DNA from: Streptosporangium sp. NBC_01755
GTDB taxonomy: Bacteria > Actinomycetota > Actinomycetes > Streptosporangiales > Streptosporangiaceae
Direction: 5' to 3'
DNA length: 64,000 nt
Assembly (NCBI RefSeq): GCF_035917995.1
Contig: NZ_CP109131.1
Location: forward strand, 248,001-312,000
The number at the start of each line of letters is the position of its first letter. Position 1 is the stretch's first letter. Position numbers and translations under genes: made by a program. Below the pieces are notes generated by a model, which was given only the letters and a program-made list of their open reading frames with translations, had not been told where the DNA came from and searched no databases. This document shows positions 8,079 through 16,279 of the stretch, in pieces.

Positions 8079-8530
8079 TTACCGGCTCGCGCCGGGCGAG
8101 GCAGTGGCACCGCAGCAGGCCGACCTGCGGGCATAAAGGCCGATCCACGAATACCCAAAATCATCTGTGAATCTCAGCACGAAATCACGGTTGCCCATGA
8201 GTGCCAGGTAGCGCTCGTCGTCCTCCACAAAGGCGCTGTTCTGGCGCCTCCTGCCACAGGCCGACGCCCGGGGCCGCAGGGCGTCCAGGCCCGCACCTGC
8301 GATCAGCGCCATGGCGGGGACGGTGAAGAGCAGGTATCTCGGGCTGTAGACCGGATGGATCTGCGAGATCACCATGGACACCAACGGCAGCAGCGCCCAG
8401 GGCAGCGCGACCCCGGTCAGCCGCCCGCCGGAGATCACCCCGAAGATCATGAGGGCGACCAGGGGCCGGCACGACCACCGCCGTCACGATGGCGTAGCTC
8501 CGGGTCTCCTGGGCGCACCGGCTCACCATC
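8079..8530 (-). pseudogene. Remnant of a polytopic glycosyltransferase (GT39/mannosyltransferase-like)
   Basis: The minus strand shows two adjoining frames: AQETRSYAIVTAVVVP, then, after a shift near 8455, LTGVALPWALLPLVSMVISQ and HPVYSPRYLLFTVPAMALIA. The membrane-helix/loop pattern with HP.Y.PRYLL resembles the distal transmembrane part of bacterial protein O-mannosyltransferase-like or arabinofuranosyltransferase-like membrane glycosyltransferases. The end (TDDFGYSWIGLYARR) looks like the terminal beta-strand tail of such proteins, so the region between may have been deleted. No start or catalytic DD/DE loop remains. The remaining bases to 8691 hold nothing I can identify. Confidence 0.5.
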
Positions 8531-8691
8531 GGCAGCGCGGCGTAGCACAGCTACGAAAGCGGCCGGGTGGATGCGGAAACTGCGGCGCTCCAGCTGCGTG
8601 AGGCTCTCACGGTGAGGCAGACCGGCGCCCCGGGTGGCGGGTTGGTGGCCGGCCAGGCGGTCGAAGGTGGAAACGATGTGCAGGAGGCGCA

Positions 8692-9330
8692 GTGGCTGAT
8701 CAGTCTGTGGCGGGCGTGGAGGCGTCCGGGGCCGATTCGCGTACCGGCCTGAACGGGTTCGCGTGGGCGGTGACGGAGGTATTCGCGCCGCAGAACCTGA
8801 TGCTGAGCCTGCCGCCGGTAGTCGGCGGGTTGGCTGCCGGTTGGGCGGGTGCGGCATGGGGTGCGGCGATCTCGGCGGTGTGCGGCGGCGTACCGGCCAC
8901 GGTGATCGCGATCGGCGTGTGGCGGGGCCGGTTGGACTCACGGCACATCGTGGAGCGGACGAGCCGCTTCAAGCCGATGCTGGCGGCGCTGGCGGCCGTG
9001 CTGGTGACACTGCTGATGTTGCTGCTGGCCGACGGGGAGCCGGTCGAGCTGACGGCGATGGTCGTGGTGATGCTCGGCTGGCTGGCGGTGCTAGGCCCGA
9101 TCACCTTGGTGTGGAAGATCTCGTTTCACACGAGCACGGCGGCCGGCGTCGTTGTGATGCTGGCGTACGTGCTGCCGGCCGCGGTGACGCTCACGGTGGG
9201 TGCGGCGCTGGTGGCGGTGATCGGGTGGGCGCGGGTGCGGATTTCTCACCACACGCTCGCCCAAGCCGCCGCGGGTGCGGTGGCCGGGGCGGGCGTGGCG
9301 TGGGCGGTGTTCGCCGCCATGGGCGTGTAG
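8692..9330 (+). CDS. PAP2-superfamily-like integral membrane protein
   Basis: This 212-residue protein has six or so hydrophobic segments and PAP2-like motifs: KISFHTSTAAG where the family has PSGH, and SHHTLAQAAAGAVAG where the third motif has SR.....H...D/Q. The arrangement matches lipid-phosphatase-related proteins that act on membrane isoprenoid or lipid phosphates on the outer leaflet. The first motif (KxxxxxxRP) is not clear, so catalysis is uncertain. GTG 8692 is preceded by AGGAGG, which fixes the start. The last six codons and the stop (9311-9331) form the first copy of a five-fold 30-bp tandem repeat. No partner gene is adjacent. Confidence 0.72.
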   Translation: MADQSVAGVEASGADSRTGLNGFAWAVTEVFAPQNLMLSLPPVVGGLAAGWAGAAWGAAISAVCGGVPATVIAIGVWRGRLDSRHIVERTSRFKPMLAALAAVLVTLLMLLLADGEPVELTAMVVVMLGWLAVLGPITLVWKISFHTSTAAGVVVMLAYVLPAAVTLTVGAALVAVIGWARVRISHHTLAQAAAGAVAGAGVAWAVFAAMGV

Positions 9331-9460
9331 AGGGTGGGGCTCGCCGCCATGGGCGTGTAGAGGGTGGGGCTCGCCGCCATGGGCGTGTAGAGGGTGGGGC
9401 TCGCCGCCATGGGCGTGTAGAGGGTGGGGCTCGCCGCCATGGGCGTGTAGAGGGTGGGGC
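9311..9460. repeat. Five tandem copies of a 30-bp unit that begins inside the PAP2-like gene
   Basis: The five units start at 9311, 9341, 9371, 9401 and 9431 and are identical. Each begins TCGCCGCCATGGGCGTGTAG, which contains the final codons of the upstream gene and its stop, followed by a purine-rich 10 bases. There is no spacer, so this is a minisatellite, not a CRISPR. It occupies most of the gap between the PAP2-like gene and the convergent HAD gene. Confidence 0.98.
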
Positions 9461-9507
9461 TCGCGCGGGGGCTTGTGGCGGACGCCGACCTTGCGTGCGG
9501 ACCTGGC

Positions 9508-10290
9508 CTAGTCGATCAGCTCGATCAGGTCGGCGACGGAGTCGACCACCAGGGAGGGGCGGAACGGGTAGCGGTCGATCTGGTCCCTGCTGACGACCCC
9601 GGTCAGCACCAGGATCGTGTGCAGCCCCGCCTCCATGCCGGAGACGATGTCGGTGTCCATCCGGTCACCGATCATCGCGGTGCTCTCGCTGTGGCCGTCG
9701 ATGGCCCGCAGCGCGCTGCGCATCATCATCGGGTTGGGCTTGCCCACGAAGTAGGGCTCCACCCCGGTCGCCTTGGTGATCATCGCGGCGACCGCACCGC
9801 AGGCGGGCAGCGACCCCTCGTTGGAGGGCCCGACCGCGTCAGGGTTGGTGGCGATGAACCGGGCGCCACCCTCGATCAGCCGGATCGCCCGGGTGATCTG
9901 GGTGAAGCTGTAGGTGCGGGTCTCGCCCAGGACCACGTAGTCGGGGGCGATGTCGGTGAGGATGTAGCCGATCTCGTGCAGGGCCGTGGTCAGGCCCGCC
10001 TCCCCGACCACGTACGCCGAGCCGCCGGGGCGCTGGCCGTCCAGGAACTTGGCCGTGGCCAGTGCGGAGGTCCAGATCGACTCCGGCGGGATGTCCAGGC
10101 CTGCCGCGCGCAGCCGTACGGCGAGGTCACGCGGGGTGTATATGGAGTTGTTGGTCAGAACCAGGAACCGCTTTCCGGACTCGCGCAGGCGGCGGATGAA
10201 CTCGTCTGCACCGGGCACCGGCTGTCCTTCATGGACGAGGACCCCGTCCATGTCCGACAGCCAGCACTCGATCGGCTTGCGCTCGTCCAC
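9508..10290 (-). CDS. HAD-IIA family sugar-phosphate/phosphoglycolate-type phosphatase (NagD-like)
   Basis: This cytosolic phosphatase of 260 residues contains all four HAD motifs. Motif I is SDMDGVL (nucleophile Asp13 and Asp15), motif II is LVLTNNS, motif III is the Lys in VGKPNP and motif IV is MIGDRMDTD. The order and the C2 cap between motifs II and III place it in subfamily IIA with NagD and the 4-nitrophenylphosphatase group. The substrate is not predictable. GTG 10290 is chosen because GGGGAG lies just upstream and it places motif I near the N-terminus as usual; upstream in-frame codons to 10380 are not conserved-looking. It is convergent with the PAP2-like gene across the minisatellite. 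Confidence 0.9.
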   Translation of the reverse strand: MDERKPIECWLSDMDGVLVHEGQPVPGADEFIRRLRESGKRFLVLTNNSIYTPRDLAVRLRAAGLDIPPESIWTSALATAKFLDGQRPGGSAYVVGEAGLTTALHEIGYILTDIAPDYVVLGETRTYSFTQITRAIRLIEGGARFIATNPDAVGPSNEGSLPACGAVAAMITKATGVEPYFVGKPNPMMMRSALRAIDGHSESTAMIGDRMDTDIVSGMEAGLHTILVLTGVVSRDQIDRYPFRPSLVVDSVADLIELID

Positions 10291-10521
10291 CGTTCTCCCC
10301 TGTTTCGGCCGTATATGTACGAGAACAAGGATGACAGGGCGAGGCCGATGATGCGCCATCAGACCCGTACATCGGAGCATCGCACAGATGAACGGTCGTC
10401 CAATCGGGCCTGCGGCCGCCGCGCGGCGCCGGACCGCCCTTCGACCGGTTCCCCGCCGGACCCTGTCCCTCGGATCTTGCCGTGGCGGGGAACGGTGGGC
10501 GAAAGACCCAGGGACCGCGGA

Positions 10522-10953
10522 CTAACACATGGTCCGCCAGGTCTGTTCCTCGATCAGTTCTCTGCTGCGCCAGCCGTACATGGTGCGGACCAGGCGGTGG
10601 TGGTACCAGCCGCCGCCGCGGATGAGCCCTGCGGTGTCGGCGGCGATCATGTCCCTGGACGGCGCGAGCGTGTCGGTGAACGAGGCGGTGACCGCCGCCT
10701 CGTCCCCGTCGAACCTGATGGTCATCGCCCCGATCAGGTGCTGGCGTCCCGGCCAGGTCGGCAGCACCTCGGCGAGCCATCGCCGCGCCTCGTCCCTGCT
10801 GCCCCTGATGCCGCCCGCCGAGGTGTAGTCGATCACCGCGTCCGGGGTGAAGACCAGATCGAGCCGTTCCCAGTCTCCGGTGTCCACCGCGTAGGCGTAT
10901 CTGGCGAGCAACTCGCCGATCTCCAGCCGGTCTGCCATCTCCTGTGCCCTCAT
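10522..10953 (-). CDS. SnoaL-like (NTF2-fold) protein
   Basis: This small 143-residue cone-shaped-barrel protein has the opening helix EIGELLARYAYAVDTGDWER, then LDLVFTPDAVIDYTSAGG. That is the usual start of SnoaL-like/nuclear-transport-factor-2 proteins that act as isomerases, hydrolases or plain binding proteins. Late residues GGGWYHHRLVRTMYGWRS complete the sheet. A Tyr/Asp/His pocket is present but the substrate is unknown. It starts 24 bases after the stop of the LLM oxidoreductase on the same strand, so the two are likely co-transcribed and may act on a common substrate (inference). Confidence 0.82.
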   Translation of the reverse strand: MRAQEMADRLEIGELLARYAYAVDTGDWERLDLVFTPDAVIDYTSAGGIRGSRDEARRWLAEVLPTWPGRQHLIGAMTIRFDGDEAAVTASFTDTLAPSRDMIAADTAGLIRGGGWYHHRLVRTMYGWRSRELIEEQTWRTMC

Positions 10954-10977
10954 GCCCCTATCGAACCAAACGCTTGA

Positions 10978-11877
10978 TCAGGGCGCGAGTGCCTCCAGTG
11001 CCGCCTCCGCCCGGTACATCGACTCCTCGGGGTCGGCATCGGGCGATCCGATCTCCGGATCGAAGTTGAGGTCGTGGAAGACGTCGGTGACCCCCTTGGC
11101 GGCGAGCCTGTCGACGTCCTGCCTGATCTCCTCGAACGAGCCGGTCAGCGGTTCGCGTCCGGCCGCCCCGGAAGGGCGTATGCGGGTGACACCCCGGGTG
11201 ACGAAGCGCAGCGCCTCGGGATCGCGCCCGGCGTCACGAGCCGCCTCCTTGACGATGGAGATCTTCTTGTCGATGTTGTCGAGGTCTTCTCGGCTCGAAC
11301 TGATCCAGCCGTCCGCCAGCCGCCCGACGCGCCGCAGCGCCACCTCCGCCGACCCGCCCAGCAGGATCGGCGGCACGGTGGGCGGTTTGGGGTCCTGGTA
11401 CGCGGCCGGCAGTTCGTAGAACTCGCCGCTGTGCTCCACGGTCTCCTCCGTCCACAGGCGCCGCAGCAGCGTGACGAACTCCTCCCCACGCCGTCCGCGC
11501 CGCTCGAACGACACCCCCGAGGCAGCGAACTCCTCGGGCAGCCAGCCCAGCCCGAGTCCCACGTCAAGCCGCCCGCCGGAGACCGCCTGCAGGCTCGCCA
11601 GCTGCTTGGCCAGCAGCGCGGGCGAGGCGAACGGCATGTTGAGCACCGCGACCCCGAGCCTGATCCGGCTCGTCAACCCCGCCAGGTAGGCGAGCGTGAC
11701 CACCGGGTCGTGCACGCTGCGGTAGACCGGGCCCATGTCGTGACGCTGCGGATAGAGCAGGCGCTGGAAGGTCCACACCTCGGGGTAGCCGAGCTCCTCG
11801 GCCCTGCGGGCGACCCGCGTCATGTTGCCCGGCGTCGCCCATGATCCCGATACCGGCACCGCAAAACCGATCCTCAT
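10978..11877 (-). CDS. LLM-class F420-dependent oxidoreductase
   Basis: This 299-residue luciferase-like TIM barrel opens with MRIGFAVPVSGSWATP. It has the typical helix RVARRAEELGYPEVWTFQR, the strand SRIRLGVAVLNMPF and the loop RLDVGLGLGWLPEEF seen in F420-using (not FMN) actinobacterial members. The expected activity is hydride transfer between F420H2 and an unknown substrate. The ATG at 11877 fits the family N-terminus exactly; a longer open frame upstream belongs to antisense of the divergent gene. The divergent APH gene starts 58 bases away, so the two share a promoter region that includes TACTTTATG. The SnoaL-like gene follows directly. Confidence 0.92.
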   Translation of the reverse strand: MRIGFAVPVSGSWATPGNMTRVARRAEELGYPEVWTFQRLLYPQRHDMGPVYRSVHDPVVTLAYLAGLTSRIRLGVAVLNMPFASPALLAKQLASLQAVSGGRLDVGLGLGWLPEEFAASGVSFERRGRRGEEFVTLLRRLWTEETVEHSGEFYELPAAYQDPKPPTVPPILLGGSAEVALRRVGRLADGWISSSREDLDNIDKKISIVKEAARDAGRDPEALRFVTRGVTRIRPSGAAGREPLTGSFEEIRQDVDRLAAKGVTDVFHDLNFDPEIGSPDADPEESMYRAEAALEALAP

Positions 11878-11935
11878 ATCCCGTACTTTATGCGGCAGCC
11901 CGGAAGGATCATGGATCGAGTGGTTCACTTGCCCG

Positions 11936-12829
11936 GTGAACAGCGACGACCTGATCGACAAATTGCGCCGGATCGGCGTCGGATACGGCGGTGTGCCCGC
12001 CACCGTGCTGCCGACCAGGCCAGACGTGATCATCCTGCGGGCCGGCTCCATCGTGGTCAAGGCGCACGCGCCGGGAGCGGAGCGGGAGCCGCTGGCGGAG
12101 CGGATGCGGGCCACCGCCCACCCGGCGCTGCGCGGGATCATGCTCCAGCCGGTGACCGAGGAGGTCATGACCGTCGAGGACCGGCTGATCACCGTCTGGC
12201 CCGCCGGAACTCCGGTGGATCACGAGGATCCGGACGCGGCGCCCTGGGAGGCCGCCGCCCGGCTGCTGGCACGGCTGCACACCGTACCCGCGCGGGCCCT
12301 GCCCCCGCTGGGAGACGCGGGAGGGCCGAGCCGGGTGGCCGCGACGGTCGCCCGCCTGGGCGACCGCTCCGCCGCCGAGCTGGCGGTACGCCGGGCCTTC
12401 AGCTGCCTGCCCTTCCCCTCCGCGGGCCCCGGCGGCCTGACCCACGGCGACTGGCACATGGGCCAGATGGTCCGCGCGCCTGACGAGTGGATCCTCATCG
12501 ACATCGACGACCTGGGCATCGGCGACCAGGCATGGGACCTGTCCAGGCCCGCCGCCTGGTTCGCGGCCGGACTGCTGGAACCACAGGTGTGGCACCGCTT
12601 CCTGGATGCCTACCGCGCCGCGGGCGGGGTCGCCGTTCCACCGGACGGTGACCCGTGGGAACGACTGGATATCCCGGCGCAGGCGATGACCGTACAGCTC
12701 GCGGCGGCGGCGGTGTCCACCGCCGGGCGGGCGGGGCGCCCCCTGGACGAGGTCGAGGAGATCCTCGTTGAGGCGTGCCTGAGGATTGTCCGGCACAGAA
12801 GCGCCTGCCATGCTGTGCCCACGCAGTAG
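11936..12829 (+). CDS. APH-fold phosphotransferase family protein
   Basis: This 297-residue protein has the aminoglycoside/choline-kinase fold. The catalytic loop is GGLTHGDWHMGQM (HGD...N/Q) and the metal-binding loop is ILIDIDDLGIGDQAWDL. An N-lobe with IIVVK-like SIVVKAHAPG holds the ATP lysine. Such proteins phosphorylate small-molecule hydroxyls; nothing here shows that it confers antibiotic resistance. GTG 11936 (VNSDDLIDKL) is my choice because it clears the divergent promoter; no strong ribosome site is visible, so the start is uncertain and the frame is open back to 11822. The final residues are close to the next gene (zinc ribbon, 45 bases on). Confidence 0.82.
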   Translation: MNSDDLIDKLRRIGVGYGGVPATVLPTRPDVIILRAGSIVVKAHAPGAEREPLAERMRATAHPALRGIMLQPVTEEVMTVEDRLITVWPAGTPVDHEDPDAAPWEAAARLLARLHTVPARALPPLGDAGGPSRVAATVARLGDRSAAELAVRRAFSCLPFPSAGPGGLTHGDWHMGQMVRAPDEWILIDIDDLGIGDQAWDLSRPAAWFAAGLLEPQVWHRFLDAYRAAGGVAVPPDGDPWERLDIPAQAMTVQLAAAAVSTAGRAGRPLDEVEEILVEACLRIVRHRSACHAVPTQ

Positions 12830-12874
12830 GTTGTGGTTACTTGGCAACCAGGCCCGAACAAGGAGAGCAGCCAG

Positions 12875-13153
12875 ATGCAGTGCCCCAAGTGTCGGGGTGC
12901 CATGCGCACTTACGAGCGCAACGGCGTCCACATCGACCAGTGCGAGAGCTGTCGCGGAATCTTCCTGGACTACGGCGAGCTTGAGACGCTGACCCGCATG
13001 GAGAGCCAGTGGTCACAGCAGTCCCATGCTGCTCCGCCTCCTCCTCCTCCGCCGCCGCCCGTGCACGGCGCTCCCGGCTGGGGCGCACCGCACCACGGTC
13101 ACTACGGTCACCACCGCCAGCGCAGCTGGGTGGGGATGCTCTTCTCGACCTGA
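12875..13153 (+). CDS. TFIIB-type zinc-ribbon protein
   Basis: This 92-residue protein has two CxxC pairs (CPKC at residues 3-6 and CESC about 23 residues later) and the flanking pattern DQCESCRGIFLDYGELETL. That is the zf-TFIIB family, common and uncharacterised in actinobacteria. The second half is low complexity: nine prolines, then Gly/His-rich. The ATG at 12875 is preceded by AAGGAGAG. A strong intrinsic terminator follows 20 bases after the stop. Function is unknown; it is probably a cytosolic metal-stabilised adaptor. Confidence 0.88.
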   Translation: MQCPKCRGAMRTYERNGVHIDQCESCRGIFLDYGELETLTRMESQWSQQSHAAPPPPPPPPPVHGAPGWGAPHHGHYGHHRQRSWVGMLFST

Positions 13154-13173
13154 TCCGGGCCGGAGGGACACAG

Positions 13174-13204
13174 AGACCGCGATCTCACGGCGAGATCGCG
13201 GTCT
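13174..13204 (+). terminator. Intrinsic terminator
   Basis: A 13-bp perfect stem, AGACCGCGATCTC with its complement, closes a five-base loop (ACGGC). It lies 20 bases after the zinc-ribbon stop. There is no long U-tract, as is usual in high-GC actinobacteria. Confidence 0.85.
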
Positions 13205-13906
13205 TCGCGTCCGTCTCCTAACTGCTCGGGCCCCCTCCAGATTCATGGACGGCCGTCGTGTGATACCGGCGGACCTCAGGAACCGCAGGTCGTGACCGAC
13301 GATGACAGGCGCGCGCCGGTAGACCCCCAACGCCCGGACCGGCCGCGGGACATTCGTAAAATACGCCGGAGTCTCAGGCACCCTCCGGCTCCCAGGGCTC
13401 CGATATGGCGGTTTGAGGTCATGCTCACCACTGCGGGCAGGACAGCATGATCTACCCCCACCTCACCTGGAGGGCCGGGGCGCCGGCATGTTCCCCCCAT
13501 GCCTGCCGGCGCGTGCTCCGTGTCGGCCCGGCTCCCGCTGGAGTGTGCGACGGAAGGCTCCGCGGTTTACCTAAACAAGGTTTTCGCGCCAGAAGACCGC
13601 CCGTGCCATGAGGAGTTCCCGGAAAACCATGCCATCGGATCAGGAGACATTTGAAAACAACTACCCTCGTCACCGGAGGTGTAGCTCAGAGTGATTAAAC
13701 GCCTCTGATCAATTCTTGCCGGGAACCCGAGGGCAATCAGACTGAACCGCTACCTTTGCCTCCCTGAGATGACCGTTCTCACGCTTCGCACCTAGCGTGA
13801 GTCAGATCCAGACGCTGTGCAGGTGTCGTCCTCGATACCGGCTCAGGCGTCTTGGCAGCCCGGGTATCTCCCAGGGTTCCACCAATTCGGCAGGGAGTGA
13901 TCTCTC
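13205..13906 (+). other. 700-base non-coding leader region of the poly-glycine gene
   Basis: No gene is visible on either strand. The stretch contains a 9-bp perfect hairpin (GCGCCGGCA, 13480-13488, with TGCCGGCGC, 13504-13512). From about 13560 it drops in GC and shows several short pairings: GAGGTGT/ACGCCTC (about 13678-13710), TTGCC/GGCAA around CGGGAACCCGAG (about 13717-13736) and CTCACGCT/AGCGTGAG (about 13779-13802). This suggests a long structured 5' leader rather than spacer. No known riboswitch consensus fits. A clear ribosome site, AGGGAGTGA, precedes the ATG at 13907. Confidence 0.45.
13480..13512. other. Perfect 9-bp inverted repeat (possible hairpin or protein site)
   Basis: GCGCCGGCA at 13480-13488 pairs with TGCCGGCGC at 13504-13512 around a 15-base loop that includes six C. 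It may be an upstream gene-independent terminator or an operator for the poly-glycine gene. Confidence 0.6.
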
Positions 13907-14365
13907 ATGATCATCCTTAGGAACATGCTCGCAGCCGGCGCGATGGTCGTCTCAACCCTCGCCGCCCCCGTAGCGATGTCGGCCCAGCCCGCCAGTGCGG
14001 GCACCGTGGCACAGGAGGTCGTCACGACCACCCTCATCTCCGCTGAGAAGCCCTGCAGGTTCCACAAGAATCCCGCGAGATGCTTCGCCAGGCGCGGTGG
14101 CGGAGGCGGTGGTGGTGGTGGCGGCGGAGGCGGTGGAGGCGGCGGCGGTGGCGGTGGCGGAGGCGGAGGCGGAGGCGGAGGCGGAGGCGGCGCCAATGTC
14201 AGCAACGTCAACACCAACACCAACATCGTCGGCGGCGGTGGAGGTGGCGGCGGCGGAGGCGGCAACCGCGGAGGCGGCGGCGGAGGCGGCGGCGGCGACC
14301 GCAGCGGCGGTGGAGGCGGCGGCGGCGGAGGAGGAGGCGGCGGCGGAGGCGGAGGCGGAGGCTGA
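13907..14365 (+). CDS. Secreted poly-glycine protein
   Basis: This 152-residue protein has a clear Sec signal: a hydrophobic core (MLAAGAMVVSTLAAPVAM) and a cleavage-like site after QPASA at about residue 31. A short mature head of about 32 residues follows, with two cysteines (C50 and C59) in KPCRFHKNPARCFARR. Then come nearly uninterrupted glycine tracts broken only by NVSNVNTNTNIV, NR and DRS segments. No family is recognisable. The glycine codons vary (GGC, GGT, GGA), so the protein sequence, not just DNA slippage, seems to be maintained. It may be a wall- or sheath-associated structural polymer. It stands alone, with a long leader upstream; the antisense poly-proline frame is a shadow. 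Confidence 0.75.
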   Translation: MIILRNMLAAGAMVVSTLAAPVAMSAQPASAGTVAQEVVTTTLISAEKPCRFHKNPARCFARRGGGGGGGGGGGGGGGGGGGGGGGGGGGGGGGGANVSNVNTNTNIVGGGGGGGGGGGNRGGGGGGGGGDRSGGGGGGGGGGGGGGGGGGG

Positions 14366-14567
14366 TCCACCGACAGCCGCAGAGACCATCGCCAGAGGCA
14401 TTCGACACCGCACGTGCCAAGCGATGAGGCGGTAGAAACACCGGCGCCCGCCCAACGGCCGGGACAGCTCCGGCAGTGAACCCGCGCCAACAGATCAGGA
14501 TGTTCCGCGCCGGTCGCCGAAGGCGGCCGGCGCGGAACCCGATCGCAGCCGAGACCTCGTCCGGATC

Positions 14568-16019
14568 TCAGCCGGTCGGCCGGACCACGAGGAGCGACCG
14601 CGGGCGCTTGGTGAACTCCGCCTCGCCCGTGACCGTGAACGTCTCACCGTCGCACGCCAGCCGCAGTCGTCCCGAGGGGGCCGAAAGGCACAGCGTGTCG
14701 GCCTGCCACTGCTGGTAGTGGCGTGAGAGATTCACCCTTGCGGCCAGCAGGCTGAGGAATACCCGCACCCGGGGCAGCCGGTCGGCGGCGGTGAGCACAC
14801 GGATGTCCAGCAGACCGTCTTCCAGCCGTTGCCGTCTGGCGGGAGCGCCACCGCGCGCCTCGTAACGGCAGTTGCCCACGAACACCGTCCAGACACGCCT
14901 GGGCACACCGTCCACGACGAGATCCACCGGCCGCGCGCCCCCCGGGCCGAGTACCTCGGCCATGGCCCAGAACAGCGCGGGCCACGTGCCGACCCGGCTC
15001 TGCCGTCGCTCCCCGCTCTCCACCAGCGCCTGGTGGAGGCCCACACTGACGGAGTTGACGAACCTCCGGCCCGCGACCTCGCCGACGTCGACAGCCACGA
15101 GGTCACCGCTGTGGTACGCCTCAACCGCCTCCTGGGCGGTCTCGACTCCGAGCGCGCGGGCGAACCGACCGCGGAGGCTCGTGGGAACGACCAGCAGCGG
15201 GGTCGCCGCGCCCGTCGTCTCCTGTGCGGCGAGATTGACCACGGCGTCTCCCCCGGCCACCGCGAGCACTTTGGCCCGCGAAGCGGCGTCCCGCACGGCG
15301 GCCCCGAGGTCGGCACCTGGCGCCACCTCGACGATCTCGGCCCGGGGAAGGGCCGTGCGTAGCGTCTCGGCCGTTCCCGCGGCGGCGTCGGCTGAGCCGT
15401 CGACCACGGCGACCGCCCCCTCGCCCTCCGGATCGAGCAGCACGGAGGGCGCCGTCAGGGCGGCACGGGCGTGCCCCGCCTCTCCCGCGTCGGGCCAGAT
15501 ACGGCGGGTGGCCAGTCCCGCCACCACGCCGATCCCGGCCCCCGCGAGTACGTCGCCCGGATAGTGCACACCGGTGTAGACGCGGGAGAAGCAGACGGCG
15601 GCCGCGAGAAGCCCGACAGGGACCGCGACCGCTCGGGGCGCCTCCATCGCCACGGCCGCGGCGAAGGCGGCGGCCGAGGCGGAGTGGCCCGAGGGAAACG
15701 ACGCCGAAGTGGGCATCTTGATCATCCGGGCGAGCGGGAGCCCTTCGGCCGACGGCCGGTTCCGGCGGAAGGCCTGCTTGCCGACCAGGTTGACCAGCGG
15801 GCTGGCCAGGCTGACCGCGAGCAGCCCCCTGGTCGCGGCGCGGCGCAGCGGCCGGCGCCCACTGACCGCGAACGCCCCGGCCACCCCGGCCCACAGCAGG
15901 GAGTTGTCCGCCGCGCGTGACAGCGCGGGCACCACACGTTCAAGACCGGGCAACCTCGCGCTCGCCACCATGGCGAACACCCTCCGGTCCAGCCTGCTCA
16001 GCCGCGAGCTCAACCGCAT
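14568..16019 (-). CDS. PAP2 phosphatase fused to a diacylglycerol-kinase-like domain
   Basis: This 483-residue fusion has an N-terminal half that is a PAP2 phosphatase with the motif KQAFRRNRPSAE, the catalytic FPSGHSASAAA and SRVYTGVHYPGDV, embedded in membrane helices. All three PAP2 motifs are intact, so lipid-phosphate phosphatase activity at the membrane is expected. The C-terminal half has the DAGK fold, but the nucleotide loop reads GGDAVVN instead of GGDGTVN. The usual P.GT.N.FA loop reads VPTSLRGRFARALG. The kinase half is therefore probably inactive or altered. ATG 16019 follows GGGAGGGG; an upstream frame to 16109 is unlikely. It lies downstream of the PPK2 gene on the same strand, separated by the 45-bp repeat. 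Confidence 0.88.
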   Translation of the reverse strand: MRLSSRLSRLDRRVFAMVASARLPGLERVVPALSRAADNSLLWAGVAGAFAVSGRRPLRRAATRGLLAVSLASPLVNLVGKQAFRRNRPSAEGLPLARMIKMPTSASFPSGHSASAAAFAAAVAMEAPRAVAVPVGLLAAAVCFSRVYTGVHYPGDVLAGAGIGVVAGLATRRIWPDAGEAGHARAALTAPSVLLDPEGEGAVAVVDGSADAAAGTAETLRTALPRAEIVEVAPGADLGAAVRDAASRAKVLAVAGGDAVVNLAAQETTGAATPLLVVPTSLRGRFARALGVETAQEAVEAYHSGDLVAVDVGEVAGRRFVNSVSVGLHQALVESGERRQSRVGTWPALFWAMAEVLGPGGARPVDLVVDGVPRRVWTVFVGNCRYEARGGAPARRQRLEDGLLDIRVLTAADRLPRVRVFLSLLAARVNLSRHYQQWQADTLCLSAPSGRLRLACDGETFTVTGEAEFTKRPRSLLVVRPTG

Positions 16020-16144
16020 GCGTCCCCTCCCGCGATGACGAAGAACAATGACCGACGAATGGACGGTCATTTGATTCTGCCGCCTACCCCGATCCACGGT
16101 GCGTGGCACGTCTCCACCACCTCCATACTTCTCGTCAGAACGGC

Positions 16145-16279
16145 TTTAACGACACGGTCTCGCTAGTCGTCCGCCATCCCCTCCGCCCTTTTAACGACAC
16201 GGTCTCGCTAGTCGTCCGCCATCCCCTCCGCCCTTTTAACGACACGGTCTCGCTAGTCGTCCGCCATCCCCTCCGCCCC
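16145..16279. repeat. Three tandem copies of a 45-bp unit that copies the 3' end of the PPK2 gene
   Basis: Units at 16145, 16190 and 16235 are essentially identical, each starting TTTAACGACACGGTCTCGCT. The third copy (16235-16279) overlaps the true 3' end of the PPK2 gene on the minus strand. The repeat therefore carries the last 8-9 codons, including GMADD and the stop, plus about 18 bases of flank, duplicated twice downstream of the gene. Confidence 0.97.

Noticed and set aside
9311-9460. CRISPR array
   Set aside because: The units are contiguous with no unique spacers, and one lies inside a gene.
9454-10977. Long plus-strand open frame across the HAD and SnoaL genes
   Set aside because: It is antisense to two genes with complete motifs and has no family features.
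13676-13750. tRNA-like GGTGTAGCTCAGAG segment in the leader of the poly-glycine gene
   Set aside because: The A-box resemblance is good, but no acceptor stem, anticodon arm or T-loop can be formed.
13560-13900. c-di-AMP (ydaO) riboswitch ahead of the poly-glycine gene
   Set aside because: CCGGGAACCCGAG is suggestive, but the required conserved ending (AACCCG.CAGCTAACC) is not there.
13843-14490. Poly-proline and poly-arginine open frames opposite the poly-glycine gene
   Set aside because: They are shadows of GGN codons. The plus strand has the signal peptide and ribosome site.
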